A stretch of 64,000 nt of DNA from Persicitalea sp038235275 (GCA_038235275.1 JBBSUC010000003.1:62001-126000), one strand, 5' to 3'. Shown: positions 1 to 8,140, numbered from the stretch's first letter. A program made the numbers and translations. Notes: a model not told the origin generated them from the sequence alone.

Positions 1-887
1 TTGTCGGACTTCTTCTGGCTCGCTTTGTCTTTCAAGCCCTCGAAGGCATCCACGCGGTATTTGGCCTTGGTGCCGCGTGCTTTGGGCTGCCGCCGAATCC
101 AGTCCAGTTCCTTGCGCATGAGGTTGCGCGCCTTGTCGATTTCGGCCGCCTCCACTTCTTCCCGCATAAATTTCTTTTCCAGGAAGTAGGCGTAATTCCC
201 TTTGTAAGTGTAGGCCGTTCCGTGGTCCAGTTCCAGGACGTTGTTGCAGACTTTATCCAAAAAATAGCGGTCGTGCGTCACGACGAGCAGCGTGGTATTC
301 TGGGTGTTGAGGTGGTTTTCGAGCCATTCGACGGTGGCGAGGTCGAGGTGGTTGGTCGGCTCGTCAAGTAATAGTAGGTCGGGATCTTCCAGCAGCACCT
401 TAGCCAGGGCCACGCGCTTGCGCTGTCCGCCCGATAGCGTTCCGAAGAGAGCGTCCACGTCGTGAATGCCCAGGCGGCCCAGGATTTCCTTGGCCTTCGC
501 CTCGAAATCCCAGGCTTTCAGGTGATCCATCTCTTCCAGAATATCCGTTAGCGCATCGTTATCGCCGGTTGCCAAAGCGTGTTCGTAGCGCTTCACCGCT
601 TCGGCCACGGGATTGGCCGAAGCAAAAATTACCTCCATCACGGGCAGTTCGTCGTCGAACAGCGGGTTCTGGTCCAGGTAACTTACCCGGATCTCCTTCC
701 GTATATTGACCTCGCCGCTATCGGGCGGGATCAACCCGGCCAGGATATTCATAAAAGTGGTTTTGCCCGTACCATTGGTACCAATCAACGCCACCTTATC
801 GCCCCGGCTCATGCCAAAGGTCACATTCTTAAAAAGCCATTTCTCCCCAAAAGATTTGGAGACATTTTCGGCAGAGAGGTAGTTCAA
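1..887 (-). CDS. ABC-F family ATP-binding cassette protein (partial, 3' end outside window)
   Basis: About 295 N-terminal residues of a soluble ABC protein of the ABC-F class (EttA/Uup/antibiotic-resistance type, ribosome-associated and without membrane domains). Visible in order are Walker A (GTNGTGKTT), the signature LSGGQRKRVALAKVL, Walker B with LLLLDEPTNHLD, the H-switch VVTHDRYFLD and the start of the charged linker between the two cassettes. The second cassette lies off the window. The only start in this frame after a stop is TTG at 887 (protein begins MNYLSAENVSKSFG, which fits the family N-terminus); it follows a run of seven C. The subfamily cannot be decided from the first cassette alone. 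Confidence 0.9.
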   Translation of the reverse strand, partial: MNYLSAENVSKSFGEKWLFKNVTFGMSRGDKVALIGTNGTGKTTFMNILAGLIPPDSGEVNIRKEIRVSYLDQNPLFDDELPVMEVIFASANPVAEAVKRYEHALATGDNDALTDILEEMDHLKAWDFEAKAKEILGRLGIHDVDALFGTLSGGQRKRVALAKVLLEDPDLLLLDEPTNHLDLATVEWLENHLNTQNTTLLVVTHDRYFLDKVCNNVLELDHGTAYTYKGNYAYFLEKKFMREEVEAAEIDKARNLMRKELDWIRRQPKARGTKAKYRVDAFEGLKDKASQKKSD

Positions 888-915
888 GGGGGGGATGTTA
901 GATTAGTGGTAGTGT

Positions 916-1049
916 AGGCACAAAGTTCCGAAGGCACAGAGACACAAAGTGGACTGGCGCACTATTGTGTTATAGTCTGAAAGGAATAGAGAGAAAATAG
1001 GCTTTACGCCCTGCATATCTGCTCGCACTACGTAGAAAACTTTGTGCCT
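916..1049. repeat. Inverted-repeat spacer, AGGCACAAAGT word family
   Basis: The spacer between leuB and the ABC-F gene has a perfect 12-nt inverted repeat: AGGCACAAAGTT at 916-927 and AACTTTGTGCCT at 1038-1049. A second, degenerate copy of the word (AGGCACAGAGACACAAAGT) follows the left arm. No T-run makes it a clear intrinsic terminator. It belongs to a class of word-like intergenic repeats seen across the window. Confidence 0.6.
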
Positions 1050-1054
1050 CCCTT

Positions 1055-2125
1055 TTACAAGAACCCCAACAACGCTTCTCCCGTCGCCTCCGTTCCCAAA
1101 ATTTTGTCGGCCGGGGTGTTGGCGTCGGCGATGTCGCGGGTGCGGATGCCGGATTTCAGAACTTGGTCCACTGCCTCAATGATGGCGTCGGATTCTTCTT
1201 TTAGGCCAAAAGAAATATCGAGTAGTAACGCCGCTGATAGCACGGAGGCCATCGGATTTGCCAGGCCCATACCCGTGATATCGTGGGCTGAGCCGTGAAT
1301 GGGTTCGTACACGCCGGTACCGTCGCCAATGGAGGCGGAGGCCAACATGCCCATCGAACCCGCGATTTGGCTGGCTTCGTCGGTGAGGATATCGCCGAAG
1401 AGGTTGGCCGTCACGACCACATCGAAACGGCGCGGGTCTTTGATCAGCAGCATCGCCGCCGAGTCCACAAACTGGTGTTCCACCGTTACTTCGGGGTATT
1501 CCTTGGCTACGCGCTGCACCACTTCCCGCCACAGACGACTGGTTTCAAGTACATTGGCCTTATCAACCGACATAAGTTTCTTGCCTCGCGTCATGGCAGC
1601 CTCGAAGGCTTTGCGGGCAATACGCTCCACTTCGTACACGCTGTATTGCGCGATGTCGTAGGCGGTGTTGCCGTCGTCTTTCCGACCTTTTTCGCCAAAA
1701 TAAATATCCCCCGTCAGTTCCCGGAAGAACAGAATATCGGAGCCTTTCAAGATTTCGGGCTTGATGGAAGAGGCCGAAAGCAGTTCGTCAAATAGCTTGA
1801 TGGGGCGCAAATTGGCGTATAGCCCTAATTCCTTTCGCATTTTCAACAAACCCTGCTCGGGTCGGACCTTCGCACTCGGGTCGTTGTCATACTTCGGGTG
1901 CCCGACAGCGCCAAATAAAACGGCGTCGGAAGCCCGCATTTTTTCCAGTGTCTCATCGGGCAGCGGATTGCCCGTAGCCTCGATGGCCGCGTGGCCAATC
2001 AACGCCTCATCGTAGGTGAATTGGTGGTTAAATTTCTCGGCGATTCTCTCGAGAACTTTCTTGCCGACAGCAGTAACTTCTTGCCCAATGCCGTCGCCGG
2101 GTACTACTAAGATGTGTTTTTTCAT
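1055..2125 (-). CDS. leuB: 3-isopropylmalate dehydrogenase
   Basis: 356 residues, the usual length for LeuB. It oxidatively decarboxylates 3-isopropylmalate to 2-oxoisocaproate with NAD in leucine synthesis. Family landmarks are the N-terminal VVPGDGIGQEV, the substrate-arginine region RPEQGLLKMRKELGLYANLRP, the metal-binding segment FGDILTDEASQIAGSMGML and the NAD-site GSAHDITGMGLANP. It is the last gene of a minus-strand leuC-leuD-synthase-leuB run, with 68 nt before its ATG. That gap holds a small hairpin. Confidence 0.96.
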   Translation of the reverse strand: MKKHILVVPGDGIGQEVTAVGKKVLERIAEKFNHQFTYDEALIGHAAIEATGNPLPDETLEKMRASDAVLFGAVGHPKYDNDPSAKVRPEQGLLKMRKELGLYANLRPIKLFDELLSASSIKPEILKGSDILFFRELTGDIYFGEKGRKDDGNTAYDIAQYSVYEVERIARKAFEAAMTRGKKLMSVDKANVLETSRLWREVVQRVAKEYPEVTVEHQFVDSAAMLLIKDPRRFDVVVTANLFGDILTDEASQIAGSMGMLASASIGDGTGVYEPIHGSAHDITGMGLANPMASVLSAALLLDISFGLKEESDAIIEAVDQVLKSGIRTRDIADANTPADKILGTEATGEALLGFL

Positions 2126-2146
2126 GTTTCTTCTATAGTGTAAGAC

Positions 2147-2165
2147 TCTGCGGACTCAGCGCAGA
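2147..2165. repeat. Short hairpin, CTCTGCG word family, upstream of leuB
   Basis: TCTGCG (2147-2152) and CGCAGA (2160-2165) form a 6-bp stem with a 7-nt loop in the leader between the synthase gene and leuB. Similar CTCTGCG/CAGCGCAGAG words are, from general knowledge, frequent in Bacteroidota intergenic DNA. It is too weak alone to call a terminator. Confidence 0.4.
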
Positions 2166-2193
2166 AATCTTCGGGTTCTCTTCGTTTAAAAAC

Positions 2194-3705
2194 TTATAAT
2201 AAATTGAGCATTTTTTGGGTAGCTTGAATCGCCGATACCGTCTGGTCCGAGTCCAGTCCGCGTGTTTTCACATCCCGTTCCCCGATCTTCCACGTTATAA
2301 TCGTCTCGCAAAGCGCGTCCGTTTTACCACCAGGAGGAATGCGCACGGCGTAATCGGTCAGCAGCGGCAACTCGCTGTCAAGCCCCGCGTATATTTTCTT
2401 TAAAGCGTTCATGAAGGCATCGTACTGCCCGTCGCCCTGAGCGCTTTCCTCAAAAGTTTCTTCCTGAATACGCACCAACAGGGTCGCCGAAGGCTTCAGG
2501 TTTTTAGAATGCGTCAGCACGTAGTTCAGCACCGTTACCTTCTCTTCGACGACCTCGCTGTCCAGCACGTCGGAAATAATGTAGGGCAAATCCTCCGGTG
2601 TGACAACTTCCTTGCGGTCGCCCAACTCAATGATTCGCTGGGTGACTTTCTTCAAATCTTCGTCGCTCAGCGTAATGCCCAGATCACGGAGGTTATTCTC
2701 GATGTTCGCCTTACCGGAAGTTTTGCCCAGCGCGTAAAGTCGTTGTCTTCCGAAGCGCTCCGGCATCAACTTACTGAAATACAGATTATTTTTCTTGTCA
2801 CCGTCGGCGTGGATTCCTGCCGTTTGGGTAAAAACGTTTTCGCCCACCAGCGGCTTATTGGAAGGAATGCGAACGCCCGAAAAGGTTTCGACAATTTTGC
2901 TGACCGAGTACAGCGACTCCTCCCGTACCGACGTGCGCACCTCCGGCATGAAGTCATTCAACACAGCGATGGTACTCGCCAGGGGCGCATTGCCGGCCCG
3001 CTCACCCATGCCGTTGACGGTCAGGTGCAGTCCGTGCGCCCCCGCTCGTACGCCTTCCAGCGCGTTGGAAACGCCCAAGTCGTAGTCGTTGTGCGCGTGA
3101 AAATCGAAATGCTGGCAGGGGTAGCGGTCAATAATAGATTTCACAAACTCGTAAGACTCGGCGGGCGTCAACACCCCCAGTGTGTCGGGCAGCATGAGGC
3201 GTTCGACGGGCTGCGTCACCAGAAAATCCAGGGCTTCAAAAACGTAGTCGCGTGAGTTGCGCATTCCGTTGCTCCAATCTTCCAGATACACGTTGACCGC
3301 AATGCCCTCTTCCCGCGCTCTTTCCACTACTTGCCGGATGTCGGAGAAGTGTTGCGCGGGCGTCTTTTTGAGCTGGTGCGTAAGGTGATTGAGCGAACCT
3401 TTCGTGAGGAGATTCATCACTTTTGCCCCGGCTTTCTGCATCCATTGGATGGACGCCTCGCCGTCCACAAAGGTCAGCACCTCGATTTTATCCAAAAAAC
3501 CGTGCTGCGCGGCCCAGTCGGTAATCTTCTTCACGGCCTGAAACTCCCCGTCCGATACACGGGCGGAGGCTACTTCCAGGCGGTCGACCTTCACTTCCTG
3601 CAACAACAACTGCGCGATGGTCAGCTTCTCAGCGGCCGAAAACGACACGCCGCTGGTCTGCTCCCCGTCGCGCAGGGTCGTATCCATTATTTCGATTGAT
3701 CTCAT
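2194..3705 (-). CDS. 2-isopropylmalate synthase/citramalate synthase family enzyme
   Basis: 503 residues from the chosen ATG at 3705 (MRSIEIMDTTLRDGEQ). An in-frame ATG at 3723 would add six residues encoded by an intergenic repeat, so it is disfavoured. The N-terminal HMGL-like TIM barrel shows DTTLRDGEQTSGVSFS, HAHNDYDLGVSNAL and NGMGERAGNAPLAS. The C-terminal LeuA allosteric domain follows (from about residue 390, with the G-rich end DYAVRIPPGGKTDAL). Such enzymes condense acetyl-CoA with a 2-oxo acid. Its place between leuD and leuB fits leucine synthesis, but the divergent sequence could equally be a citramalate synthase feeding isoleucine. No second leuA is in the window. Confidence 0.88.
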   Translation of the reverse strand: MRSIEIMDTTLRDGEQTSGVSFSAAEKLTIAQLLLQEVKVDRLEVASARVSDGEFQAVKKITDWAAQHGFLDKIEVLTFVDGEASIQWMQKAGAKVMNLLTKGSLNHLTHQLKKTPAQHFSDIRQVVERAREEGIAVNVYLEDWSNGMRNSRDYVFEALDFLVTQPVERLMLPDTLGVLTPAESYEFVKSIIDRYPCQHFDFHAHNDYDLGVSNALEGVRAGAHGLHLTVNGMGERAGNAPLASTIAVLNDFMPEVRTSVREESLYSVSKIVETFSGVRIPSNKPLVGENVFTQTAGIHADGDKKNNLYFSKLMPERFGRQRLYALGKTSGKANIENNLRDLGITLSDEDLKKVTQRIIELGDRKEVVTPEDLPYIISDVLDSEVVEEKVTVLNYVLTHSKNLKPSATLLVRIQEETFEESAQGDGQYDAFMNALKKIYAGLDSELPLLTDYAVRIPPGGKTDALCETIITWKIGERDVKTRGLDSDQTVSAIQATQKMLNLL

Positions 3706-3710
3706 TTTTT

Positions 3711-3792
3711 GGCTGTCGGCCATCGGCTGTCGGCCATCGGCTGCTTGTTCGACCTAAAAAAGCCGAAAGCCGACAGCTGATAGCCGAAAGCC
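3711..3792. repeat. Long inverted repeat between leuD and the synthase gene
   Basis: Two 31-nt arms (3711-3741 and 3762-3792) are inverted copies of one another, with 26 of 31 positions complementary and a 20-nt loop. Each arm is itself a string of GCTGTCGGC/GCTATCGGC-like words. The RNA would form a long imperfect hairpin exactly in the 88-nt leuD-synthase gap. It ends 2 nt from the leuD stop and 6 nt from the synthase ATG. No U-tract follows, so it is more likely a processing or stability element than a terminator. Confidence 0.8.
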
Positions 3793-3793
3793 T

Positions 3794-4390
3794 TTAATAC
3801 ATACTCTCCTCCGCGAACGCGCCGATTTCCTGCTTCATGGCGCGAAGGTAGTCGATGTCGTCGTAGCCATTTGTCAGATTGTGTTTTTTATAGCCGTTGA
3901 TGGCGAAAGATACCTGTTCGCCCGTGGGCAAAATGGTGATGGTTTGGTCAGTCAGACTGACTGCCAGCTCTGCTTTGGGGTCTTGCTCGATAGCCTGGAA
4001 AATTTTGTCCAAAAACTCGGGCGTCACCTGCACGGGCAGGAGACCGACGTTGATGGCGTTGTTCTTGAAAATATCGGCAAAAAAGCTCGATACCACGCAG
4101 CGGAAGCCGTAGTCGTACAAGGCCCAGGCGGCGTGTTCTCGACTGGAACCGCTACCGAAGTTCTTGCCACCGACGAGGATTTTGCCGTAGTAAATCGGGT
4201 TGTTGAGGACGAAGTCCGGCTTGGGGCTGTCGTCTTTGTTATAGCGCCAGTCACGGAATAAATTGTCGCCGAATCCCTTGCGCTCAGTCGCTTTCAGGAA
4301 GCGGGCGGGGATGATCTGGTCGGTGTCCACGTTCTCGATGGGCATGGGAACAGCGGAGGATTGGAGGGTGGTGAATTTGTCGTAGGCCAT
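3794..4390 (-). CDS. leuD: 3-isopropylmalate dehydratase small subunit
   Basis: 198 residues from the ATG at 4390 (MAYDKFTTLQSSAVPMPIENVDTDQIIPARF). An upstream start at 4423 would overlap leuC and adds a non-conserved extension. It shows the swivel-domain signatures NVDTDQIIPARFLK and GSGSSREHAAWAL. With LeuC it forms the isomerase converting 2-isopropylmalate to 3-isopropylmalate. It starts 29 nt after leuC and is followed by a large inverted repeat before the synthase gene. Confidence 0.95.
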   Translation of the reverse strand: MAYDKFTTLQSSAVPMPIENVDTDQIIPARFLKATERKGFGDNLFRDWRYNKDDSPKPDFVLNNPIYYGKILVGGKNFGSGSSREHAAWALYDYGFRCVVSSFFADIFKNNAINVGLLPVQVTPEFLDKIFQAIEQDPKAELAVSLTDQTITILPTGEQVSFAINGYKKHNLTNGYDDIDYLRAMKQEIGAFAEESMY

Positions 4391-4419
4391 TGTTTTGGTT
4401 TTTACCACTAAAAAATATC

Positions 4420-5817
4420 TCAAAGAAACTGTCTTGGGTCGGACACTACCCCCGTTACAGCCGCTGCTGCCGCAACGAAAGGGCTGGCCAGCAAAGTTCT
4501 CGCTCCCGGCCCCTGACGACCTTCAAAATTTCGATTGGAAGTACTGACGGCATACTTACCCGCTGGCACCTTATCGTCGTTCATGGCCAAACAAGCCGAG
4601 CAGCCGGGCTGCCGCAGCTCGAAGCCTGCCTCCGTGAGCACATCCAGCAGACCTTCTTCCTTTATTTGCGATTCAACCACGTGCGAGCCGGGTACCAACC
4701 AGGCCGTTACGCCGTCGGCTTTACGACGGCCCTTCACAATCGACGCAAAGGCTCGAAAATCCTCGATGCGGCCATTGGTGCAGCTTCCCAGAAACACGAA
4801 GTCGATGGGCTTACCCAGCATACTATCTTTTTCGGCGAAACCCATGTAATCCAGCGATTTGGCGTAGGTTGCCGCGCCGCCTTGGGTTTGCTCCGCCGTG
4901 GGAATGTGTTGCGAAATGCCCGCGCCCATGCCAGGATTGGTGCCGTAGGTGATTTGGGGTTCGATGTCGGCGGCGTCATAGGTGTACTCCAGGTCGAATT
5001 CAGCGTCGGCGTCAGTTTTGAGGGTTTCCCAGTACGCCACGGCTTTGTCCCAGGCTTCGCCTTTGGGCGATTGCTCGCGGCCTTTGAGGTAAGCAAAGGT
5101 TTTTTCGTCGGGGGCGATCATCCCACCGCGCGCCCCCATCTCGATGCTCATGTTACAGACCGTCATGCGGCCTTCCATGCTCATATCCTCGAAAACTTCC
5201 CCGGCGTATTCCACGAAATAACCCGTGGCGCCGCTGGCCGAAATCTGCGAAATGATGTACAACACCGCGTCTTTGGACAAAACGCCTTTGCCCAACTTGC
5301 CATTGACCGTAATCCGCATTTTCTTGGCCTTGGGCTGCATGATGCACTGCGTGGCCAGCACCATTTCTACCTCCGAAGTACCAATGCCGAACGCGATGGC
5401 CCCGAAGGCGCCGTGCGTGGAGGTGTGCGAATCGCCGCAAACGATCGTCATCCCCGGCTGCGTGATGCCGTTTTCCGGGCCGATGATGTGGACGATCCCG
5501 TTTTTGGCGTGGCCCAGTCCCCAAAAAGAGATGCCGTGCTTAGCAGTATTATCAGCCAAAGCCTGCAACTGATTGGCCGACAGTGGGTCGGCCACGGGCA
5601 GGTGCTGGTCGATGGTAGGCGTGTTGTGGTCAGCGGTGGCGAAGGTACGCTGCGGGAATAGCACCGCCGCGCCCCGGCTTTCGATGCCGTTGAAGGCTAC
5701 GGGGCTGGTCACTTCGTGGATGAAGTGGCGGTCGATGAACAGCACGTCGGGGCCGTCGTCGATGTGGCGGACGACGTGGGCGTCCCATACTTTGTCGAAT
5801 AAGGTTTGTTTGCTCAT
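4420..5817 (-). CDS. leuC: 3-isopropylmalate dehydratase large subunit
   Basis: 465 residues, full length for the aconitase-family catalytic subunit. It shows CGDSHTSTHGAFGAIAFGIGTSEVE, and the three 4Fe-4S cysteines lie in LGSCTNGRIEDF and PGCSACLAMN. It is the first gene of the leu run. Its ATG overlaps the TGA of a tiny HEPN-like remnant (5814-5897), so its leader now consists of decayed toxin-antitoxin DNA. No convincing TAnnTTTG promoter was seen just upstream. Confidence 0.96.
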   Translation of the reverse strand: MSKQTLFDKVWDAHVVRHIDDGPDVLFIDRHFIHEVTSPVAFNGIESRGAAVLFPQRTFATADHNTPTIDQHLPVADPLSANQLQALADNTAKHGISFWGLGHAKNGIVHIIGPENGITQPGMTIVCGDSHTSTHGAFGAIAFGIGTSEVEMVLATQCIMQPKAKKMRITVNGKLGKGVLSKDAVLYIISQISASGATGYFVEYAGEVFEDMSMEGRMTVCNMSIEMGARGGMIAPDEKTFAYLKGREQSPKGEAWDKAVAYWETLKTDADAEFDLEYTYDAADIEPQITYGTNPGMGAGISQHIPTAEQTQGGAATYAKSLDYMGFAEKDSMLGKPIDFVFLGSCTNGRIEDFRAFASIVKGRRKADGVTAWLVPGSHVVESQIKEEGLLDVLTEAGFELRQPGCSACLAMNDDKVPAGKYAVSTSNRNFEGRQGPGARTLLASPFVAAAAAVTGVVSDPRQFL

Positions 5818-5897
5818 TTTTTGTTTATTTTTTGCTTTACTCTATCAATAATTTCATCGCGTATATTATCAAGAAACTCAATCAGCGATGGCGACAT
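5814..5897 (-). pseudogene. Remnant of a HEPN (HepT-like) N-terminus
   Basis: A 27-codon reading frame starts inside the 3' end of the nucleotidyltransferase remnant and reads MSPSLIEFLDNIRDEIIDRV before stopping at a TGA that overlaps the leuC ATG. The FLDNIRDEI stretch resembles the first helix of HEPN/DUF86 proteins, which are normally encoded right after MntA-type nucleotidyltransferases. The assignment rests mainly on gene order plus this short match. It may simply be leuC leader now. Confidence 0.4.
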
Positions 5898-6267
5898 ACT
5901 CAATGTCCTTAATTATTTCCCGTTTGACAAAATCAGCCAATCCCATCCAAGTGACCAACTGCACTTTCCTTTGAATTAACTCTTGCAGTTAGTAACTAAG
6001 GTGAACTAAGCTTTTGAAAGTCTTTTTACCATCCTCAAATTCAACCAGCAAATCGACATCGCTATTTTCTTCTTGCTGATTCCGTACAAATGAGCCGAAC
6101 AGACCGAGACGTTTCACACCAAATGATTTTATATCTGTCTGGTGTTGGTTCAACAAGTCGAAGATTTCGCTTTTGGTTTGGATGGTTTGTGGCTGGACAA
6201 TTATTTTTTCAGGATTAAAATGGAAACGCTGGTCGTAAAGTCTTATCCTACACTTTGAACGATGCAA
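5878..6267 (-). pseudogene. MntA-like nucleotidyltransferase, interrupted by an in-frame stop
   Basis: The N-terminal part carries the minimal nucleotidyltransferase motif LFGSFVRNQQEENSDVDLLVEF (G58-S59, D70 and D72 from the TTG at 6267). A TAA at 5991-5989 then interrupts the frame, but the same frame continues for 36 codons (LQELIQRKVQLVTWMGLADF onward) to a TGA at 5878-5880. That downstream part matches the family C-terminus (helix, then a KVxLVT strand). A single TTA-to-TAA change would explain it. No ATG precedes the catalytic motif in this frame. Intact relatives are AMP-transferring antitoxins partnered with HEPN RNases. Confidence 0.75.
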
Positions 6268-6385
6268 AATTGAGAAATTTGCTCCGTTCGCCCATAACGC
6301 AAAACGCCCAAAGTTTAGCGATTCTGAGCTTTGGATGCAAAATTACCCAAATAAACAATCTTTTCCTCGGCACCAACGGCTTCTG

Positions 6386-7249
6386 TCAAGACTTCCATGA
6401 CGCCTGCCCCGCCACATGGTACCGAACCAAGCCTGGCATCGGGCTTTTCTGGATTGACCCCAGTTCTAAGCCTTTCTCGACTAACACCTCCTTCAAAAAT
6501 TCTCCAAAGTAATGCGCAACCGAACCCGTAAAATGCACGGGCAGTGAGCCGGAACCGGGATGGCGAACTACATAAATGTCGAGAAATACCCGGAAAGCGT
6601 CTTGCACGAGTGCTCTAATAAAAGGATGAGGCAGGTACTGACTCAAAAAAGGTGCGAAAGTGGCAAAGTAGCGGTTGGGAAAGGGCTGTTTGTAAGCTCG
6701 ATCCAGTACCGACAGCCGCGCGACATCGGGATAAACAGCGCGAAAAGCCTCGTGCAGTTCAGTAGGCAGTTCGCCGTGCAGGTAGTGAACCACCAACCGC
6801 TTGCCCAGGTAGCCGCCGCTCCCTTCGTCGCCCAGCCAAAAACCCAGCGAACCAATATTATTGACGATTTTCTCACCGTCGTACAGGCAATTGTTGGAAC
6901 CTGTCCCCAAAATGCAGGCGATGCCCGCTTCTTGCCCGCACAGCCCACGCGCGGCGGCGAGTAGATCGCTGTGAACGGCGATAGCGGCCGTGGGAAAAGC
7001 GGCAGCCAACGCATCGCGAGCCGGGCGGCTAGTGGCCTCGTCGGCGCAGCCCGCGCCGTAAAAATGGACTTCACTCACCGGGCCGCGCACGTTTGGGACG
7101 ACTTCGGTGTGTAAGCCTTCCGCGATGACTGTCTGACTTTGGTAAAAAGGATTAAAGCCAACCGATGCGAAGCGCGTCACTTGCTGTCCATCGTCGTCGA
7201 AGAGTAGCCAGTCGGTTTTGGTGGAACCGCTGTCGGCGAGGAGAATCAT
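6386..7249 (-). CDS. BadF/BadG/BcrA/BcrD-type ATPase, probable N-acetylglucosamine kinase
   Basis: 287 residues of the ASKHA sugar-kinase fold. The N-terminal phosphate-1 loop is LLADSGSTKTDWLLF, the phosphate-2 region is GIACILGTGSNNCLYDG, and NNIGSLGFWLGDEGSGGYLGK is typical of the eukaryote-like N-acetylglucosamine kinase branch common in Bacteroidota. It likely phosphorylates an amino sugar (GlcNAc or a related hexosamine from murein or chitin) in the cytosol. Its ATG overlaps the TGA of the cytochrome b5-like gene by 4 nt, so the two are co-translated. The substrate is inferred. Confidence 0.85.
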   Translation of the reverse strand: MILLADSGSTKTDWLLFDDDGQQVTRFASVGFNPFYQSQTVIAEGLHTEVVPNVRGPVSEVHFYGAGCADEATSRPARDALAAAFPTAAIAVHSDLLAAARGLCGQEAGIACILGTGSNNCLYDGEKIVNNIGSLGFWLGDEGSGGYLGKRLVVHYLHGELPTELHEAFRAVYPDVARLSVLDRAYKQPFPNRYFATFAPFLSQYLPHPFIRALVQDAFRVFLDIYVVRHPGSGSLPVHFTGSVAHYFGEFLKEVLVEKGLELGSIQKSPMPGLVRYHVAGQASWKS

Positions 7250-7473
7250 TTGATGGTTCCGATGATGGTGAATTTACTGAAGACTTGGTCGGTGTGGGGG
7301 GCGTCGGGTAGTTCGTCGGTGAGGTCTTGGCCGGCCCAGTGTTCATAGTGCTTGCCGTCGCGCCACAGTCGTGAGTTCGTCACGTCGTATATCTTGCCCT
7401 GGTAGGCACACCAGATTTCGTCGCGATCCTGCCCGTTGCGCAGGGCCAGTTGGGCGCGGGTGTATTCTTTCAT
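7246..7473 (-). CDS. Small cytochrome b5-like heme-binding domain protein
   Basis: 75 residues matching a stand-alone cytochrome b5-like domain: MKEYTRAQLALRNGQ, then GKIYDVTNSRLWRDGKHYEHWAGQDLT and APHTDQVF. Candidate heme-ligand histidines are His42 or His45 and His60. There is no signal peptide or membrane anchor. It overlaps the kinase gene start by 4 nt. Proteins of this type are widespread but poorly characterised in bacteria; heme binding has not been shown from this sequence. Confidence 0.8.
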   Translation of the reverse strand: MKEYTRAQLALRNGQDRDEIWCAYQGKIYDVTNSRLWRDGKHYEHWAGQDLTDELPDAPHTDQVFSKFTIIGTIK

Positions 7474-7615
7474 TAATGAGCTACCGCAGTTTTTTTGCTA
7501 TAATGCGGGTAAATGTAGAAATTGTGGCCGGGTTTTTGGAGAATCTTACTCGATGGATATAAACCCAAACGGAAATTTCGTTCTTTTGAAGAAAATAATC
7601 AGGACATTCAATATC

Positions 7616-8062
7616 ATGAAAAAAATTCAACTCCTTGTGTGGAGCCTGTTTCTGGCTCTCGGATTGTTAGCCCTAAGCTGTAAAAAGACGCCGCCGCCGA
7701 TGACCGAGCGCATCGCAAAGGTTTGGTCGGCCAATACCATCAAAGAAGGTAGCACCGTGGTGTATACCAAGGGCGGAGCCAGTAATGCCAAGCCCGGCTA
7801 CGCCAATTACAAGTTGTCTCTTAGTAAAGAAGGTACGGTCACCTACACCGAGTTCGACGGCAACACTTTCACCGGCCAGTGGGAGTTGAACGGCGACAAT
7901 AAGCTGATTCTGAAAAACCTGAATCCGCAACCTACGGGTACTAACGGCACCATCGAGTTCGACATCACCGAGTTCAGCGATGGCAGCATGGTACTGACCC
8001 GCACGACTTCCAGCGTCAAAACGGGCGGCACGATTAACCAATACACGCTGTCGAATCCTTGA
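7616..8062 (+). CDS. Small lipoprotein, lipocalin-like (function unknown)
   Basis: 148 residues from the ATG at 7616 (MKKIQLLVWSLFLALGLLALSCKK). Upstream in-frame starts would put non-conserved sequence before a clean lipoprotein signal (lipobox LALSC). The mature part is rich in alternating hydrophobic/Thr/Ser strands (YKLSLSKEGTVTYTEFDG, GQWELNGDNKLILKNL, TIEFDITEFSDGSMVLTRT), as in lipocalin-like Bacteroidota lipoproteins. No catalytic motif is seen. It diverges from the b5/kinase pair and is followed by a strong terminator hairpin. Confidence 0.75.
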   Translation: MKKIQLLVWSLFLALGLLALSCKKTPPPMTERIAKVWSANTIKEGSTVVYTKGGASNAKPGYANYKLSLSKEGTVTYTEFDGNTFTGQWELNGDNKLILKNLNPQPTGTNGTIEFDITEFSDGSMVLTRTTSSVKTGGTINQYTLSNP

Positions 8063-8140
8063 ATTTTAGGTCAAACGGTTAAGGGGTAAAGGGTTCTTTT
8101 GAGAATTTAAAACCGGTAAGTTCGTCGCTACATTTATTCA

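Noticed and set aside
3706..3723. Upstream ATG extending the synthase by six residues
   Set aside because: The extension is encoded by an intergenic repeat arm and is not part of the conserved N-terminus.
3711..3792. CRISPR array
   Set aside because: The repeats are short imperfect words without regular unique spacers, and no cas genes are present anywhere in the window.
4390..5661. Long open frame on the plus strand opposite leuC (423 codons)
   Set aside because: It is a GC-driven shadow of the well-supported leuC frame, with no recognisable domain.
6300..6395. Small frame beginning MEVLTEAVGAEEKIVYLGNF after the kinase gene
   Set aside because: Only 27 codons, no homology recognised, overlaps the kinase end; treated as chance.
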